A program made the translations under genes and the position numbers. DNA of 64,000 nt from contig NZ_LBIQ01000030.1 in assembly GCF_001280515.1 (NCBI RefSeq), positions 1,630,501 to 1,694,500 on the forward strand, in the 5' to 3' direction. Each line of letters opens with the position of its first letter. Positions within the stretch are counted from its first letter, which is position 1. Positions 36,422 through 45,366 of this stretch are shown here, piece after piece. This DNA comes from Mangrovimonas sp. ST2L15 (GTDB lineage: Bacteria > Bacteroidota > Bacteroidia > Flavobacteriales > Flavobacteriaceae). The notes beneath the pieces were generated by a model. It worked only from the letters and a program-made list of their open reading frames with translations, did no database searches and was not told where the DNA came from.

Positions 36422-38305
36422 TCAATTATAATCTACGAGTTTGGGCTTACCAAACTCGTAGTCTATATATTGGAATTCCTGATTGTCAATTGAGTTCATC
36501 TTGAAGCGATTTTTCCCTGTCCCGGGAATTTGATTATACCACGCTAATGACAAATGGAAATTACTAAATATCAAATAATCATTTGTAAATAGGATACCTA
36601 ATCCAACTTTAGCAAATCCTTTTCCGTTAAATAATTTTCTATCATCCCCATTTATAAGTCCAAAGGAGGCATTCAAAAATGGAGATAATCTAAAGCCTAA
36701 AAAAGAATAGGGAGAATAGGACTGTATTTGAATATTGGTAAGCCATTTTTTGGTTCCTCTCACTTCTAAACTATAAAACCCCTCAATACCTACTGGGGTA
36801 TTGCCATCTAGACCTATTTTATCACCGTAGGCATCTAATCGATTGTTTCCAAGTATTAGGTCAGACCATATAAAATGTCTGAATTTCCAATCAGACCAGC
36901 TCATCAGTTTGGTGTAGTAATGAGCTTTAATAGACAGGGCTGTTTGTTCACTTTTACCATTACTTAGGAATCCACCATATTGCAGGTCTGTTCCCAAATA
37001 GCCAAAGGAAAAATAATTACCTGCAGCAATTCGTCCACCCAAATACATGCGGTTTCTGTTATTTTTATTTTGTACGCCCGTAGTTATCCCATAAGAAGCT
37101 CCTATAGGGACATCTTCTATTATGTCATAGTTTTTAATAAATCTATCCTGCACAAAGGAACGCTGTGAAAAACCAACCCCCATAAGCCAAAATTTTTCAT
37201 CGCTGTAGTAATTTAAGGGATCCAATTCGAGACTGGGACTATCAATGAATTGTACATTATAATATCTGGTAGAAACTATAAATTTATTTAATCGTGGATC
37301 AAAAGGAGTAAGGTTTTTAAATAAGTCAAATGCAACTGCTCCCCAATAATCTTGGAGGTTGTACTTAAAGCTTTGTGATGGAATTTCTAGGTCATTTGGA
37401 ATAGAATCTTGGTAAGTTTTTTGTCCAATATAAATACCTCCAGCCCAACGAGTTAACGGGGAAAAGAAATTTCTTTCCAACGAAATACTTTTATCATAAT
37501 GATCATATTCATTGATGTAATACTCCAGATTGAAGCTTACAAAGCTTCTTTGGATGTTATAAATGCGATATCTAGTTTGAAACGTATTCCTGTTATTATC
37601 AAAATTTTGTTCATATCGATTGTCAAATTCATGTCCCCATCCCATAAAATTTCGCTCCCTTAACCGAACCTCTACTTTAGAATTTGAATAAGAACCACTT
37701 GGAATTAAACTCCAAGAATCTAAAGAATATATATACACATCAACACTGTCTGGTGAGGTTTCAATTGGTTGCAGGTCAATTCTAACTCTTCTTATGAATC
37801 TTTGACTTCTCATAAGACGTTCAGATTCCACTATTTTTAGTGAATCTATGGCATCTCCTTCTTTTTGAAGCATGTAATTTTTAAGGACAAATTCCTTAGT
37901 TTTTACATGGAGAGCATTTCCTGCTTTTTCCAAAAACTTCTGTGGTTGTATAGTCGTGTCTCTTATAGAATGCCCAAATGGATCTTGACTTATGATATGA
38001 ATTTTTCTGATGTATTTGCCCTCCATACTTTTAATTGAAGATTGGTGATCTAACATCATTTTCACTGTTTCTTTGTCTTTTTGAGTCTCTGGATTTCTAA
38101 CTAAATACTTGTATAGAAGTTTATTGAATTTATTGTCGTCCTTCTTTTCCTCCACAAATTCAATAAGGTTGTCCTTTTTTACTTTGATGGTATCCGTAGT
38201 GATTATGGAATCTTTTTTTTGGTTTGGGTTCTGGGAATACAGAAGTGAAACTGAAAGCAGAGTAAAGCAAAGCAGTCCCTTTTTTATGTAGGTAAAAAGA
38301 TTCAT
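36422..38305 (-). CDS. Omp85-like outer-membrane protein with POTRA-like segment
   Basis: 627 aa. The signal peptide (SVSLLYSQ) is followed by a Lys/Asp-rich linker, a POTRA-like segment (about 95-190, GKYIRKIHI, GDAIDSLKIVESERLMRSQRFIRRVRIDL) and a C-terminal beta-barrel region rich in alternating aromatic strands (WGHEFDNRYEQNFDNNRNTFQTRYR). The order suits the BamA/TamA superfamily. It lacks the multiple POTRAs of BamA itself, so it is more likely an accessory OM protein. The exact role is unknown. Its 3' end contains a perfect 12-bp hairpin. Confidence 0.65.
   Translation of the reverse strand: MNLFTYIKKGLLCFTLLSVSLLYSQNPNQKKDSIITTDTIKVKKDNLIEFVEEKKDDNKFNKLLYKYLVRNPETQKDKETVKMMLDHQSSIKSMEGKYIRKIHIISQDPFGHSIRDTTIQPQKFLEKAGNALHVKTKEFVLKNYMLQKEGDAIDSLKIVESERLMRSQRFIRRVRIDLQPIETSPDSVDVYIYSLDSWSLIPSGSYSNSKVEVRLRERNFMGWGHEFDNRYEQNFDNNRNTFQTRYRIYNIQRSFVSFNLEYYINEYDHYDKSISLERNFFSPLTRWAGGIYIGQKTYQDSIPNDLEIPSQSFKYNLQDYWGAVAFDLFKNLTPFDPRLNKFIVSTRYYNVQFIDSPSLELDPLNYYSDEKFWLMGVGFSQRSFVQDRFIKNYDIIEDVPIGASYGITTGVQNKNNRNRMYLGGRIAAGNYFSFGYLGTDLQYGGFLSNGKSEQTALSIKAHYYTKLMSWSDWKFRHFIWSDLILGNNRLDAYGDKIGLDGNTPVGIEGFYSLEVRGTKKWLTNIQIQSYSPYSFLGFRLSPFLNASFGLINGDDRKLFNGKGFAKVGLGILFTNDYLIFSNFHLSLAWYNQIPGTGKNRFKMNSIDNQEFQYIDYEFGKPKLVDYN
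36433..36461. terminator. 12-bp perfect hairpin in the 3' end of the Omp85-like gene
   Basis: CTACGAGTTTGG / CCAAACTCGTAG has a 5-nt loop inside the coding end (residues FGKPKLVDYN) and starts 34 nt past the carB stop. It may end both convergent transcripts. It lacks a long T run on the plus strand; on the minus strand ATTATAATTGATTTATTTT follows. Confidence 0.5.
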
Positions 38306-38322
38306 TTCAAAACATATGTTAG

Positions 38323-39051
38323 TTATGAAAGTACAAAAGGCAACATAAATTTGAAAAAGAGGCCAATTAAGATGGCTATCCCAAAACTAATAAGAGTGCC
38401 TATTAAAATATACTCCGTAAGTTTCCTTTCCTTACTTTCTTTGAGATCACCAAACCTAAATACCGATTTAGCGGTAATCAAAAAACCTACAGCTTCCCAA
38501 TGGTCAGTAATAATAAATACAAAAACCAAAAGCCGTTCTAAAATACCAATGTATTTTCCAGCATCTTGTAAAGATTCATTGTCTTTGGTCAATTTGGGAA
38601 TGTCCCATTTGCTGAAAATAACCTGCATGATTATGGAAACAGGTTGTGTAAGGAATATTAAACAAGTTAAAATTAAAAGTGAAGAACTACCAATAACTTC
38701 TGTGAGTAGAGAGCTTTTTAAAATTTCAGGTTTAACTATGATAAATCCAACAACTATAACTGTTATATGAAGAAGCTGATCCATGAAGAACCATTTCCTT
38801 TTGTTCTTTTTCTTTTGAAAAGAGAGTTTTAAGGCATCAATGATGCCATGAGAGAAAGCGATGGAGAGTAACAAAAGCCAAAGAGTTAAATCCCAGGTGA
38901 TAAGGAATAAAAGTGTAAGATGAATGGCAATATGAAGATATAAATATCTGGATTTGAGCTTATGTTTCTCTTTGTCTTTCACCCATTTTTTAGGCTGTAA
39001 AATAAAATCACCTATGATATGAGCTAACAGTAGTTTTATTAACAGAATCAT
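38323..39051 (-). CDS. DUF3307 membrane protein
   Basis: 242 aa, about five to six transmembrane helices. The N-terminus LIKLLLAHIIGDFILQPKKWVKDKEKH is the hallmark of DUF3307. A second His-rich segment is FSHGIIDALKLSF. Function is unknown. Its ATG overlaps the stop of the SatD-like gene in an ATGA arrangement, so the two are translationally coupled and probably work together. Confidence 0.82.
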   Translation of the reverse strand: MILLIKLLLAHIIGDFILQPKKWVKDKEKHKLKSRYLYLHIAIHLTLLFLITWDLTLWLLLLSIAFSHGIIDALKLSFQKKKNKRKWFFMDQLLHITVIVVGFIIVKPEILKSSLLTEVIGSSSLLILTCLIFLTQPVSIIMQVIFSKWDIPKLTKDNESLQDAGKYIGILERLLVFVFIITDHWEAVGFLITAKSVFRFGDLKESKERKLTEYILIGTLISFGIAILIGLFFKFMLPFVLS

Positions 39052-39665
39052 GAGTTTAATTTACTTATTTTTTTCCGATACATTTGATCGATTTCCAAAA
39101 CTTCTTCCAAATTTGCGCGTTTCATGCGTTTGCTTACGGCATCTTGGCTAATGCCTATGATTTCTGCTAGTTCTTTTTGAATTTTTTTCTTGTTTTCCAA
39201 ATAGAGTTTGACAATTTCTGCAGAATTGGGTGTCCAATGATCCATCGTCAATGAAATCAATTTAAAGTATAAGTTGAGTTCTTGATCCAATTCTAAATCT
39301 GAGGTCTTGATTTTTAGGTTTAATTTATCACGTTTAAGAGTTTCTAATGTTTCGCCTGAAAATTGAAATGCTTCACCATTAGATTCCGTTACGGTTTGAC
39401 CTTCAAATGACTTTTCTCCTATGCCAATGGACAATCTTACATCTAAATCCTTAATAGACTTGATGCATGCTTTTATATAAACAGCATGCTCAAAGCATTG
39501 GAAATAATCCTTGATTTCGAGTTGAAAACTATCTCCTCTATAAACTTCCCAGTTAGCCTCATTCAAAGTTATTTGCTGTAAAGCAGCGCGCAGGGGTGAT
39601 AACCAAATACTAGGGTCTTGCAGTTTGGTTGAATTGACGATATCTCCTGTTATTACTCCAATCAT
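39048..39665 (-). CDS. SatD-family protein, cyclase-like N-terminus plus HTH
   Basis: 205 aa from ATG at 39665. A longer frame to 39722 would run through the operator repeats and is rejected. It begins MIGVITGDIVNSTKL, then VYRGDSFQLE (Asp45), RLSIGIGE (77-84) and SNGEAFQFSGETLE (95-108). These four elements resemble the two metal-binding Asp segments and later strand/helix motifs of class III nucleotide cyclases, though this is my inference. The C-terminus (about 159-193, KKKIQKELAEIIGISQDAVSKR) is an HTH. The SatD family is described as a regulator; the DUF3307 gene overlaps its stop. It is probably autoregulated by the upstream operator array. Confidence 0.8.
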   Translation of the reverse strand: MIGVITGDIVNSTKLQDPSIWLSPLRAALQQITLNEANWEVYRGDSFQLEIKDYFQCFEHAVYIKACIKSIKDLDVRLSIGIGEKSFEGQTVTESNGEAFQFSGETLETLKRDKLNLKIKTSDLELDQELNLYFKLISLTMDHWTPNSAEIVKLYLENKKKIQKELAEIIGISQDAVSKRMKRANLEEVLEIDQMYRKKISKLNS

Positions 39666-39670
39666 TCTAC

Positions 39671-39744
39671 ATTCCTTTTTTGTGGAATAAACAAATATAT
39701 TCCTTTTTTGTGGAATAATCAAATATATTCCTTTATTTAGGAAT
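39671..39744 (-). promoter_or_regulatory. Three-site palindromic operator array with interleaved promoter
   Basis: The palindrome ATTCC-N8-GGAAT occurs at 39671-39688, 39699-39716 and 39727-39744, an exact 28 bp period. On the minus strand, perfect -7 elements TATATTTG lie at 39692-39699 and 39720-39727, between the sites. TTTG of the outer one lies 20 nt upstream of the inner one and could act as its -33. The inner start would fall within the first site, about 20 nt before the SatD ATG. This is a classic repressor arrangement. Confidence 0.75.
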
Positions 39745-39757
39745 GTGATCCAGGAGT

Positions 39758-40312
39758 TTAGCCCTTCAAATCGATCTTAATATTATAGCCTTTAAGATGA
39801 TCTAAGTAATTGTTTAAAGAGAAAGATTCGCCGTTAAATTCTTCAGTACGATGTTTTTTGGTTTCTTTTCTTTTTATGGCTTTTAAGAATCTTTTGATTT
39901 CATTTTCATCATTCAATATGAGTCCTGGAACCTTTATGGTGTTGCCGTGATCATCTTTAGCTACCATGGTAAAGTAGGAAGAGTTGCAATGTTTCACCTC
40001 CCCAGTTCTAATATTTTCAGACTCTACCCTAATTCCTACAACCATAGACGTCTTTCCAACAAAATTTAAGGAAGCTTTCATGGTCACCAATTCACCTATT
40101 TCAATCGGATTTAAGAAATCTACAGTATCTACGGAAGCAGTTACACAATAAGTTTCAGAATGCTTGGAGGCGCAGGCAAAGGCAATTTGGTCCATTAAAT
40201 TTAAAATATATCCACCATGAATTTTTCCTCCAAAATTGGAATGCGATGGTTGCATCAGCTCAGAAATAGAAATTTTTGAGGAATCTACTGTTTTAAAATC
40301 GTGTTTACTCAT
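39758..40312 (-). CDS. Acyl-CoA thioesterase (hotdog fold)
   Basis: 184 aa. The hotdog domain is recognised by SNFGGKIHGGYILNLMDQIAFACASKHS near the start and SVDTVDFLNPIEIGELV in the middle, as in YciA/ACOT-like thioesterases. It hydrolyses acyl-CoA to free acid and CoA in the cytoplasm; chain-length preference is not predictable. The 8-nt overlap with the rmuC stop points to co-transcription. Confidence 0.85.
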   Translation of the reverse strand: MSKHDFKTVDSSKISISELMQPSHSNFGGKIHGGYILNLMDQIAFACASKHSETYCVTASVDTVDFLNPIEIGELVTMKASLNFVGKTSMVVGIRVESENIRTGEVKHCNSSYFTMVAKDDHGNTIKVPGLILNDENEIKRFLKAIKRKETKKHRTEEFNGESFSLNNYLDHLKGYNIKIDLKG

Positions 40313-41624
40313 CGTCTTCTTCGGCTCTTTTTAGTAAGTTTTCGTTTAAATTTTTACTGGCCTTGGCTCCTAATTTTTTCAATTTTTCTACACGCCTAAT
40401 CAAATTACCCCTTCCGGTTAATTTTTTCATGGCGCCTTCATACGAAGTTTGCACTGTGCCTATTTGCTTACCAACCTTAATCAATTCATCGGTTAAATTA
40501 GTGAAGCTATCATATAGGTTTCCTGCTTCGGTTGCTATTTCCAGAGCGTTCTGTCTTTGTCTATCATTTTGCCATAGGTTGTCAACCAAACGCAATGCAG
40601 CCAATAGGGTAGCAGGTGTTACAATGATGACTTGGCGATCAAAGGCTTGTTCATACAAATTGGGTTCATGGGCAGAAGCAATGGCAAAAGCAGGCTCAAT
40701 AGGAATAAACATAAATACTGTATCGGGGCTTTCCTCAATTAAATATTGATAGTTTTTGGCACTTAACTGTTCTACGTGTCTTTTAATGGAGGCAATATGT
40801 TGTTTTAAATACACTTGTTTTTGCTCTTCATCTTCTTCAGAAACAAAGCGTTCAAAATGAACTAGTGAAACCTTACTATCAATAATCATTTTCTTGCCAT
40901 CGGGTAGGTGAATCAAGACATCTGTTTGTAAACGTTTGCCATCTTCGGTGCTATGACTGTCTTGAACCGTATATTCCCGGTCTTTCTCAAGACCTGATTT
41001 TTCAAGAATTCGCGTTAGAATTAATTCGCCCCAATTCCCTTGCATTTTGCTGTCGCCCTTAAGAGCCTTTGTCAAATTATCAGCGTCCTTGCTCATTTGT
41101 TGATTTAATTCGGCTAAGGTTTTTATTTGCTCCTTTAATTCGCTATGGCGCCCAATACTTTCCTTGTTTGTATCCTCAACTCGTTTTTCAAATCCCTTAA
41201 TTTTTTCTTGTAATGGATTAAGAAGTACTTCTAGATGTTCTTTATTTTGTTTGGTGAATTTTGAAGATTTTTCATCCAATATTTTATTGGCTAAATTCTC
41301 AAACTCTTTGGTGAATTTCTCTTGTAACTTTTCAACCTCTTGTTTTTGCTCTTGGTTTTTTTGTTGCAGATTTTCAAACTCTGTTTGTTTTCTAGTCAAT
41401 TCAGAATTGAGATGATCCTTTTCAGCTCTTATCGATTCACGGTCTTCTTCTATACGTTGAATGGTTTCTTTAAGGTCTAAGATATTGTGCTGAAGTAAAT
41501 TTTGACGTTCTTCAAGCGTACTAATATCTCCTTTGGATTTTAGTTTGCTGATTGTAATTCCGAGGTAAGTTCCAATTCCGCCGCCTATTAGAATGGAAAT
41601 AATAGCAATAATGACTTCGTTCAT
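40305..41624 (-). CDS. rmuC: DNA recombination protein RmuC
   Basis: 439 aa. A single N-terminal transmembrane helix (about 4-22) is followed by a long coiled coil (about 28-200) and the RmuC nuclease-like domain (about 200-420) with GNWGELILTRILEKSGL, DGKKMIIDSKVSLVHFERFV and VFMFIPIEPAFAIA. The DSKV segment matches the PD-(D/E)xK-like core. RmuC limits DNA inversion and rearrangements in E. coli. The thioesterase gene overlaps its 3' end. Confidence 0.93.
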   Translation of the reverse strand: MNEVIIAIISILIGGGIGTYLGITISKLKSKGDISTLEERQNLLQHNILDLKETIQRIEEDRESIRAEKDHLNSELTRKQTEFENLQQKNQEQKQEVEKLQEKFTKEFENLANKILDEKSSKFTKQNKEHLEVLLNPLQEKIKGFEKRVEDTNKESIGRHSELKEQIKTLAELNQQMSKDADNLTKALKGDSKMQGNWGELILTRILEKSGLEKDREYTVQDSHSTEDGKRLQTDVLIHLPDGKKMIIDSKVSLVHFERFVSEEDEEQKQVYLKQHIASIKRHVEQLSAKNYQYLIEESPDTVFMFIPIEPAFAIASAHEPNLYEQAFDRQVIIVTPATLLAALRLVDNLWQNDRQRQNALEIATEAGNLYDSFTNLTDELIKVGKQIGTVQTSYEGAMKKLTGRGNLIRRVEKLKKLGAKASKNLNENLLKRAEEDDE

Positions 41625-41700
41625 TTATTTTTTGGAGTTTATTCAAAGATAAATGATAAGTAGTAAATGAGGAAATCTATCAATCTACTGATTTAACTTT

Positions 41701-43428
41701 TTAATAGATGGAACTTTGAACATCGACATCTGCATATTTCCATGCCAAATTATACTCGGTTTTTACTTTTTGAGCTTCGTTGGTCTTTCCTTGAGCAACC
41801 AAACTTTGATGCAATCCCATCAAGGACCATCCGTTTTGACGAAGATTTTCTAAATCTTTTTTGTAAACGGCTTCCGCTTCAGCATATTTTTGAGCCTTAA
41901 GTAGAACAGCTCCTAAATTTTGTCTTGGAGGAATGTGCCAGGCAGAAGGTTCGTTATAAATAAGGTGATCTTCAATGTCTACAGCCTTTTCCAAATGGGA
42001 AATAGCTTTTTCAATATCATTTCTTTTTGCAGCCATCTCTCCTGCAACAATTTCATAGGCTAATTTGGCCAAGGTATTACCATTGTCAAATCCTGTAGCC
42101 ATATTGGTTTCCATATCAGGATCTGTGGTGTAAAATTTAATGGCATCCAATTCTTCTTGAGCTTCTTTTAAATTGCTTTTTCTGGTAAAGGCAATACCGC
42201 GTGCATAATGCCAGATAAGTTTTAAATGTTTCAAATCTTCATTGGGCTTGGGATAGGTTAGGATGTCATTCCATTTGCCAAATCGGGTGTAGGCCAAAAG
42301 TGGCGTAGAAGCAAAGTTTTGTAAAAAATGAAGGTCTTTCATTTCTCCCATAGGTACCTTTTCGGCTGTTTTTTTGGCAGCTTCTATAGCGGTTTTACTG
42401 TCGCCCAATAAACTGGAAGCAGACCATAAAAAATGAATGTTATGGGGATAATAACCTAAAGGGTACATGCCTTGAGAATAGCATTGGGATATATAATCCT
42501 CATCAGCTAGGATGGCTTTTTGATTGGCTTCAACAGCATCTTTGTACCTTCCAACCCTGATGAAAATGTGTGAAGGCATATGCACAATATGACCAGCCGC
42601 AGGCATAAGTGTAGCCAATTTTTCGGCACTTGGAACTGCCAAATCCGGATTAGGTAGTTCAACCATATGAATGTAATAATGGTGGGCGCCAGGATTATTT
42701 ACATCCATTTCTATTGCTTTTTCAAGTGCTTTTTTAGCTTCTGGGATATTGGGAGATGGGTTTCCATCTTTATCCCAATAATTCCAAGGAACTGTGTTCA
42801 TAACGGAAGCGGCATATAGGGTCAACACATCGGGATCCTTGTCATATTTTTTAGCCACTTTTGTCATAGCCTCCATATAACTTAAGTTCAATTCGGAGGT
42901 TTCCCGGGATAAATCCTCAGAATATCTGTGTGCTAAAGCTTGAATTAAATCGGCTTCCTTTTTTGAAGTCCCTTCCAAATGAGACAGTGCTTTTTGGATG
43001 GCTTCGTTGTAAGATTTTTTTCTTTCATCATCAGGTGCGGGGTCATTAATGTTAGGCCCTAAAACATAGGCTTGCCCCCAATAAGCCATGGCTAAATTGG
43101 GATCTAATCTAGACGCTTCCATAAATGACCTATGAGCTTCAGCATGGTTGAATCCATAAGTTAGTCTTAGTCCTTGGTCAAAGAACTTTTGAGCCAATGG
43201 AATCTTGGTGCTTACTTTAAAGCTGTGGGTCCCAATATTATCAAAAAGAGGAGCAATTTGTTTGGTAGTATCCACATCGGCTAATAGAAATTTTGTTGAT
43301 GTACAACTAATGGGATTCATTCCCGCTTTTTTGGAGTAATCAAATTCAGGTACCTTTTTTTCCAATGGAAAAATGAACAAAGTGATTGTAAAAAGGGAAA
43401 AGATTAAAAAGTCTAACTTGGTTTTCAT
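41701..43428 (-). CDS. Secreted TPR protein, function unknown
   Basis: 575 aa with a hydrophobic signal-like N-terminus (about 6-22). TPR motifs run through the length (for example MEASRLDPNLAMAYWGQAYV, NDIEKAISHLEKAVDIEDHLIYN, LLKAQKYAEAEAVYKKDLENL). A conserved central part (AAGHIVHMPSHIFIRVGRYKDA, SQGMYPLGYYPHNIHFLW) is typical of a widespread unnamed family of TPR proteins with HMPSHIF. Those His-rich conserved sites hint at metal binding or catalysis, unproven. It stands alone between rmuC and the B12 importer. Confidence 0.7.
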   Translation of the reverse strand: MKTKLDFLIFSLFTITLFIFPLEKKVPEFDYSKKAGMNPISCTSTKFLLADVDTTKQIAPLFDNIGTHSFKVSTKIPLAQKFFDQGLRLTYGFNHAEAHRSFMEASRLDPNLAMAYWGQAYVLGPNINDPAPDDERKKSYNEAIQKALSHLEGTSKKEADLIQALAHRYSEDLSRETSELNLSYMEAMTKVAKKYDKDPDVLTLYAASVMNTVPWNYWDKDGNPSPNIPEAKKALEKAIEMDVNNPGAHHYYIHMVELPNPDLAVPSAEKLATLMPAAGHIVHMPSHIFIRVGRYKDAVEANQKAILADEDYISQCYSQGMYPLGYYPHNIHFLWSASSLLGDSKTAIEAAKKTAEKVPMGEMKDLHFLQNFASTPLLAYTRFGKWNDILTYPKPNEDLKHLKLIWHYARGIAFTRKSNLKEAQEELDAIKFYTTDPDMETNMATGFDNGNTLAKLAYEIVAGEMAAKRNDIEKAISHLEKAVDIEDHLIYNEPSAWHIPPRQNLGAVLLKAQKYAEAEAVYKKDLENLRQNGWSLMGLHQSLVAQGKTNEAQKVKTEYNLAWKYADVDVQSSIY

Positions 43429-43542
43429 GATTCTAGGTTTTGTTAGTTATAACCAATCAAAAAGTACTAGTTCATGGTATTGAAGGTAAGGAGCTGTTTA
43501 TTAGATTCTTAAATATAATGAATTTTTATTCCTGTAGCAATT

Positions 43543-44337
43543 TTATTTATTAACCCTAAAGCTGCCTGTTTGGTTGTCAAATTTAATTAGGTCCTCAGGG
43601 AAAAGACTTTCAAAAATTCCTTTCGTAATTAAATTGCAAGGGGAATCAGAGTAAACACTGTCATTGGTCATTACGATTAATTTATCACATAATTGAATGG
43701 CCAAATCAATTTCATGGGAGGAAAATAGAATGGTTTTTCCCGTTTCCTTGGTCAAGTTTTGAAGTAATTTTAAAATGTACGCCTTGTGGTACATGTCCAA
43801 ATGAGTAGTTGGTTCATCCAAAACGATGAGGTCGGTATCTTGAGCCAAGGCTCTTGAGATCATGGCCTTTTGAAGTTGGCCATCGCTCAATTCATAACAC
43901 TTCTTGTCTTTTAAGGAAACAATGTTGGTGGAAGCCATGGCTTGATGGATGATGTCTAAATCTTGGGTAGATAGGCTTCCAATCCAGTTGGTATAGGGTT
44001 GTCTTCCTAGCGCGATTAATTCAAAAACCGATAAGTTTTTGGACGCCATTTTTTCGGTCAATACCAGACTCAAGGTTTGTGCTAATTGAAGGTTGGTAAA
44101 AGATTCAATATGCTTTCCATTCAATAGAATATGTCCTTCTATAGGATTTTGTACCTGAGTTAGTGTTCGTAGCAAGGTTGATTTTCCAATGCCATTAGCT
44201 CCAACCAATCCAACCAATTGTCCCTTTTCTAACGAGATGTTAATATTGGAAGCAATAACATTGGTCCCCTTTTTAGATTCATATCCAATAGAAAGATTTT
44301 CTGTCTTTAAAATGATATTTGAATTTTTCTCATCCAT
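43543..44337 (-). CDS. btuD: B12-type ABC importer ATPase
   Basis: 264 aa. Walker A GANGIGKST, signature LSDGQLQKA, Walker B LIVLDEPTTHLD and H-loop SSHEID are all present. The family is the iron-chelate/B12 group (FecE/BtuD). It overlaps the permease stop by one nucleotide (TAATG), so it is co-translated. The name is assigned from the permease/binding-protein context and the cobalamin riboswitch next door; a haem or siderophore substrate cannot be excluded from the ATPase alone. Confidence 0.8.
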   Translation of the reverse strand: MDEKNSNIILKTENLSIGYESKKGTNVIASNINISLEKGQLVGLVGANGIGKSTLLRTLTQVQNPIEGHILLNGKHIESFTNLQLAQTLSLVLTEKMASKNLSVFELIALGRQPYTNWIGSLSTQDLDIIHQAMASTNIVSLKDKKCYELSDGQLQKAMISRALAQDTDLIVLDEPTTHLDMYHKAYILKLLQNLTKETGKTILFSSHEIDLAIQLCDKLIVMTNDSVYSDSPCNLITKGIFESLFPEDLIKFDNQTGSFRVNK

Positions 44338-45365
44338 TAAAAAACCATTTTACGTTTTCTTACTAGTAACCAAATAACCACCGGGGCCCCAATAATTGAG
44401 GTAATGGCATTGATAGGTAAGGTGTAATCACTATTGGGTAGTTGGGCAATACTATCGCAAATAAGCATCAATATTCCTCCAAAAAGAAAAACAGCAGGAA
44501 GTAAGACTTTATGATTTGCTGTTGTAAAAATCTGTCTTGTTAAATGTGGAATAGCTAATCCGATAAAAGCAATCGGTCCGGCAAATGCTGTGATAGTTCC
44601 AGCCAAAAAGCTAGTTGCAAGAATGATAATCAATCGACTTCTTTTCATATTGAGTCCTAGACTCTTAGCATAGTTTTCTCCTAAAAGAAGCGTGTTTAAA
44701 GCCTTTATGGAAAGAATACTTAGTAAGATTCCAAAAATGTAAATGATAAAGAAAATGGCTAATTCTCTCCAAGATAGATTCCCAAGACTTCCAAATCCCC
44801 AAAAAATATATTGCTGCAGTTTCTGGGCCGAACTAAAATAGGAAAGGACACTTACAACCGCAGAGGTAATACTTCCAAACATCAACCCGATAATAAGAAT
44901 GGCCATAGTATCCCTAACTTTTGAGGAAACAGCCAATACGGCCAATAAAACCAAAAAACTCCCCAAACTAGCCGCAACAACCAAACTCCACTTTGAGATG
45001 AGCATTCCTGTTAAGAAACCTCCAGAGACTCCTGCTCCCAAGATAATGATAGCAACTCCCAAACTTGCTCCAGAACTGATTCCCAGTACAAAAGGACCAG
45101 CTAACGGATTTCTAAATAGTGTTTGCATGAGAAGACCGGAAATTCCCAGTCCAGATCCAACTAATATGGCAGTTAAGGCTTTTGGAAGTCTATAATTTAG
45201 AATGATATAAGACCATGATTCATTAGTAATATTTCCAAACAGGCCTTTAAAAACATCTGGTATAGGAATGTAAACAGATCCTAGACTGATGTTTCCCAAA
45301 AAACAGACTATCAGTAGAAAGGATAGCAGTACAAATGGAAGTTTATATGACTTTATATCTGACAA
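44337..45365 (-). CDS. btuC: B12-type ABC importer permease
   Basis: 342 aa with about ten transmembrane helices and the FecCD signatures YRLPKALTAILVGSGLGISG near the start and AGPIAFIGLAIPHLTR late in the chain. The only in-frame start is TTG at 45365, 1 nt after the binding-protein stop. The order binding protein, permease, ATPase on one strand is typical of a vitamin B12/siderophore importer. Confidence 0.82.
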   Translation of the reverse strand: MSDIKSYKLPFVLLSFLLIVCFLGNISLGSVYIPIPDVFKGLFGNITNESWSYIILNYRLPKALTAILVGSGLGISGLLMQTLFRNPLAGPFVLGISSGASLGVAIIILGAGVSGGFLTGMLISKWSLVVAASLGSFLVLLAVLAVSSKVRDTMAILIIGLMFGSITSAVVSVLSYFSSAQKLQQYIFWGFGSLGNLSWRELAIFFIIYIFGILLSILSIKALNTLLLGENYAKSLGLNMKRSRLIIILATSFLAGTITAFAGPIAFIGLAIPHLTRQIFTTANHKVLLPAVFLFGGILMLICDSIAQLPNSDYTLPINAITSIIGAPVVIWLLVRKRKMVF

Positions 45366-45366
45366 A

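Noticed and set aside
38351-38770. Plus-strand frame of 139 codons opposite the DUF3307 gene
   Set aside because: It lies wholly opposite a well-supported membrane-protein gene; hydrophobic genes often leave open antisense frames.
39666-39722. N-terminal extension of the SatD-like protein
   Set aside because: The extension would be encoded by the operator repeats and promoter elements; the ATG at 39665 opens the conserved sequence.
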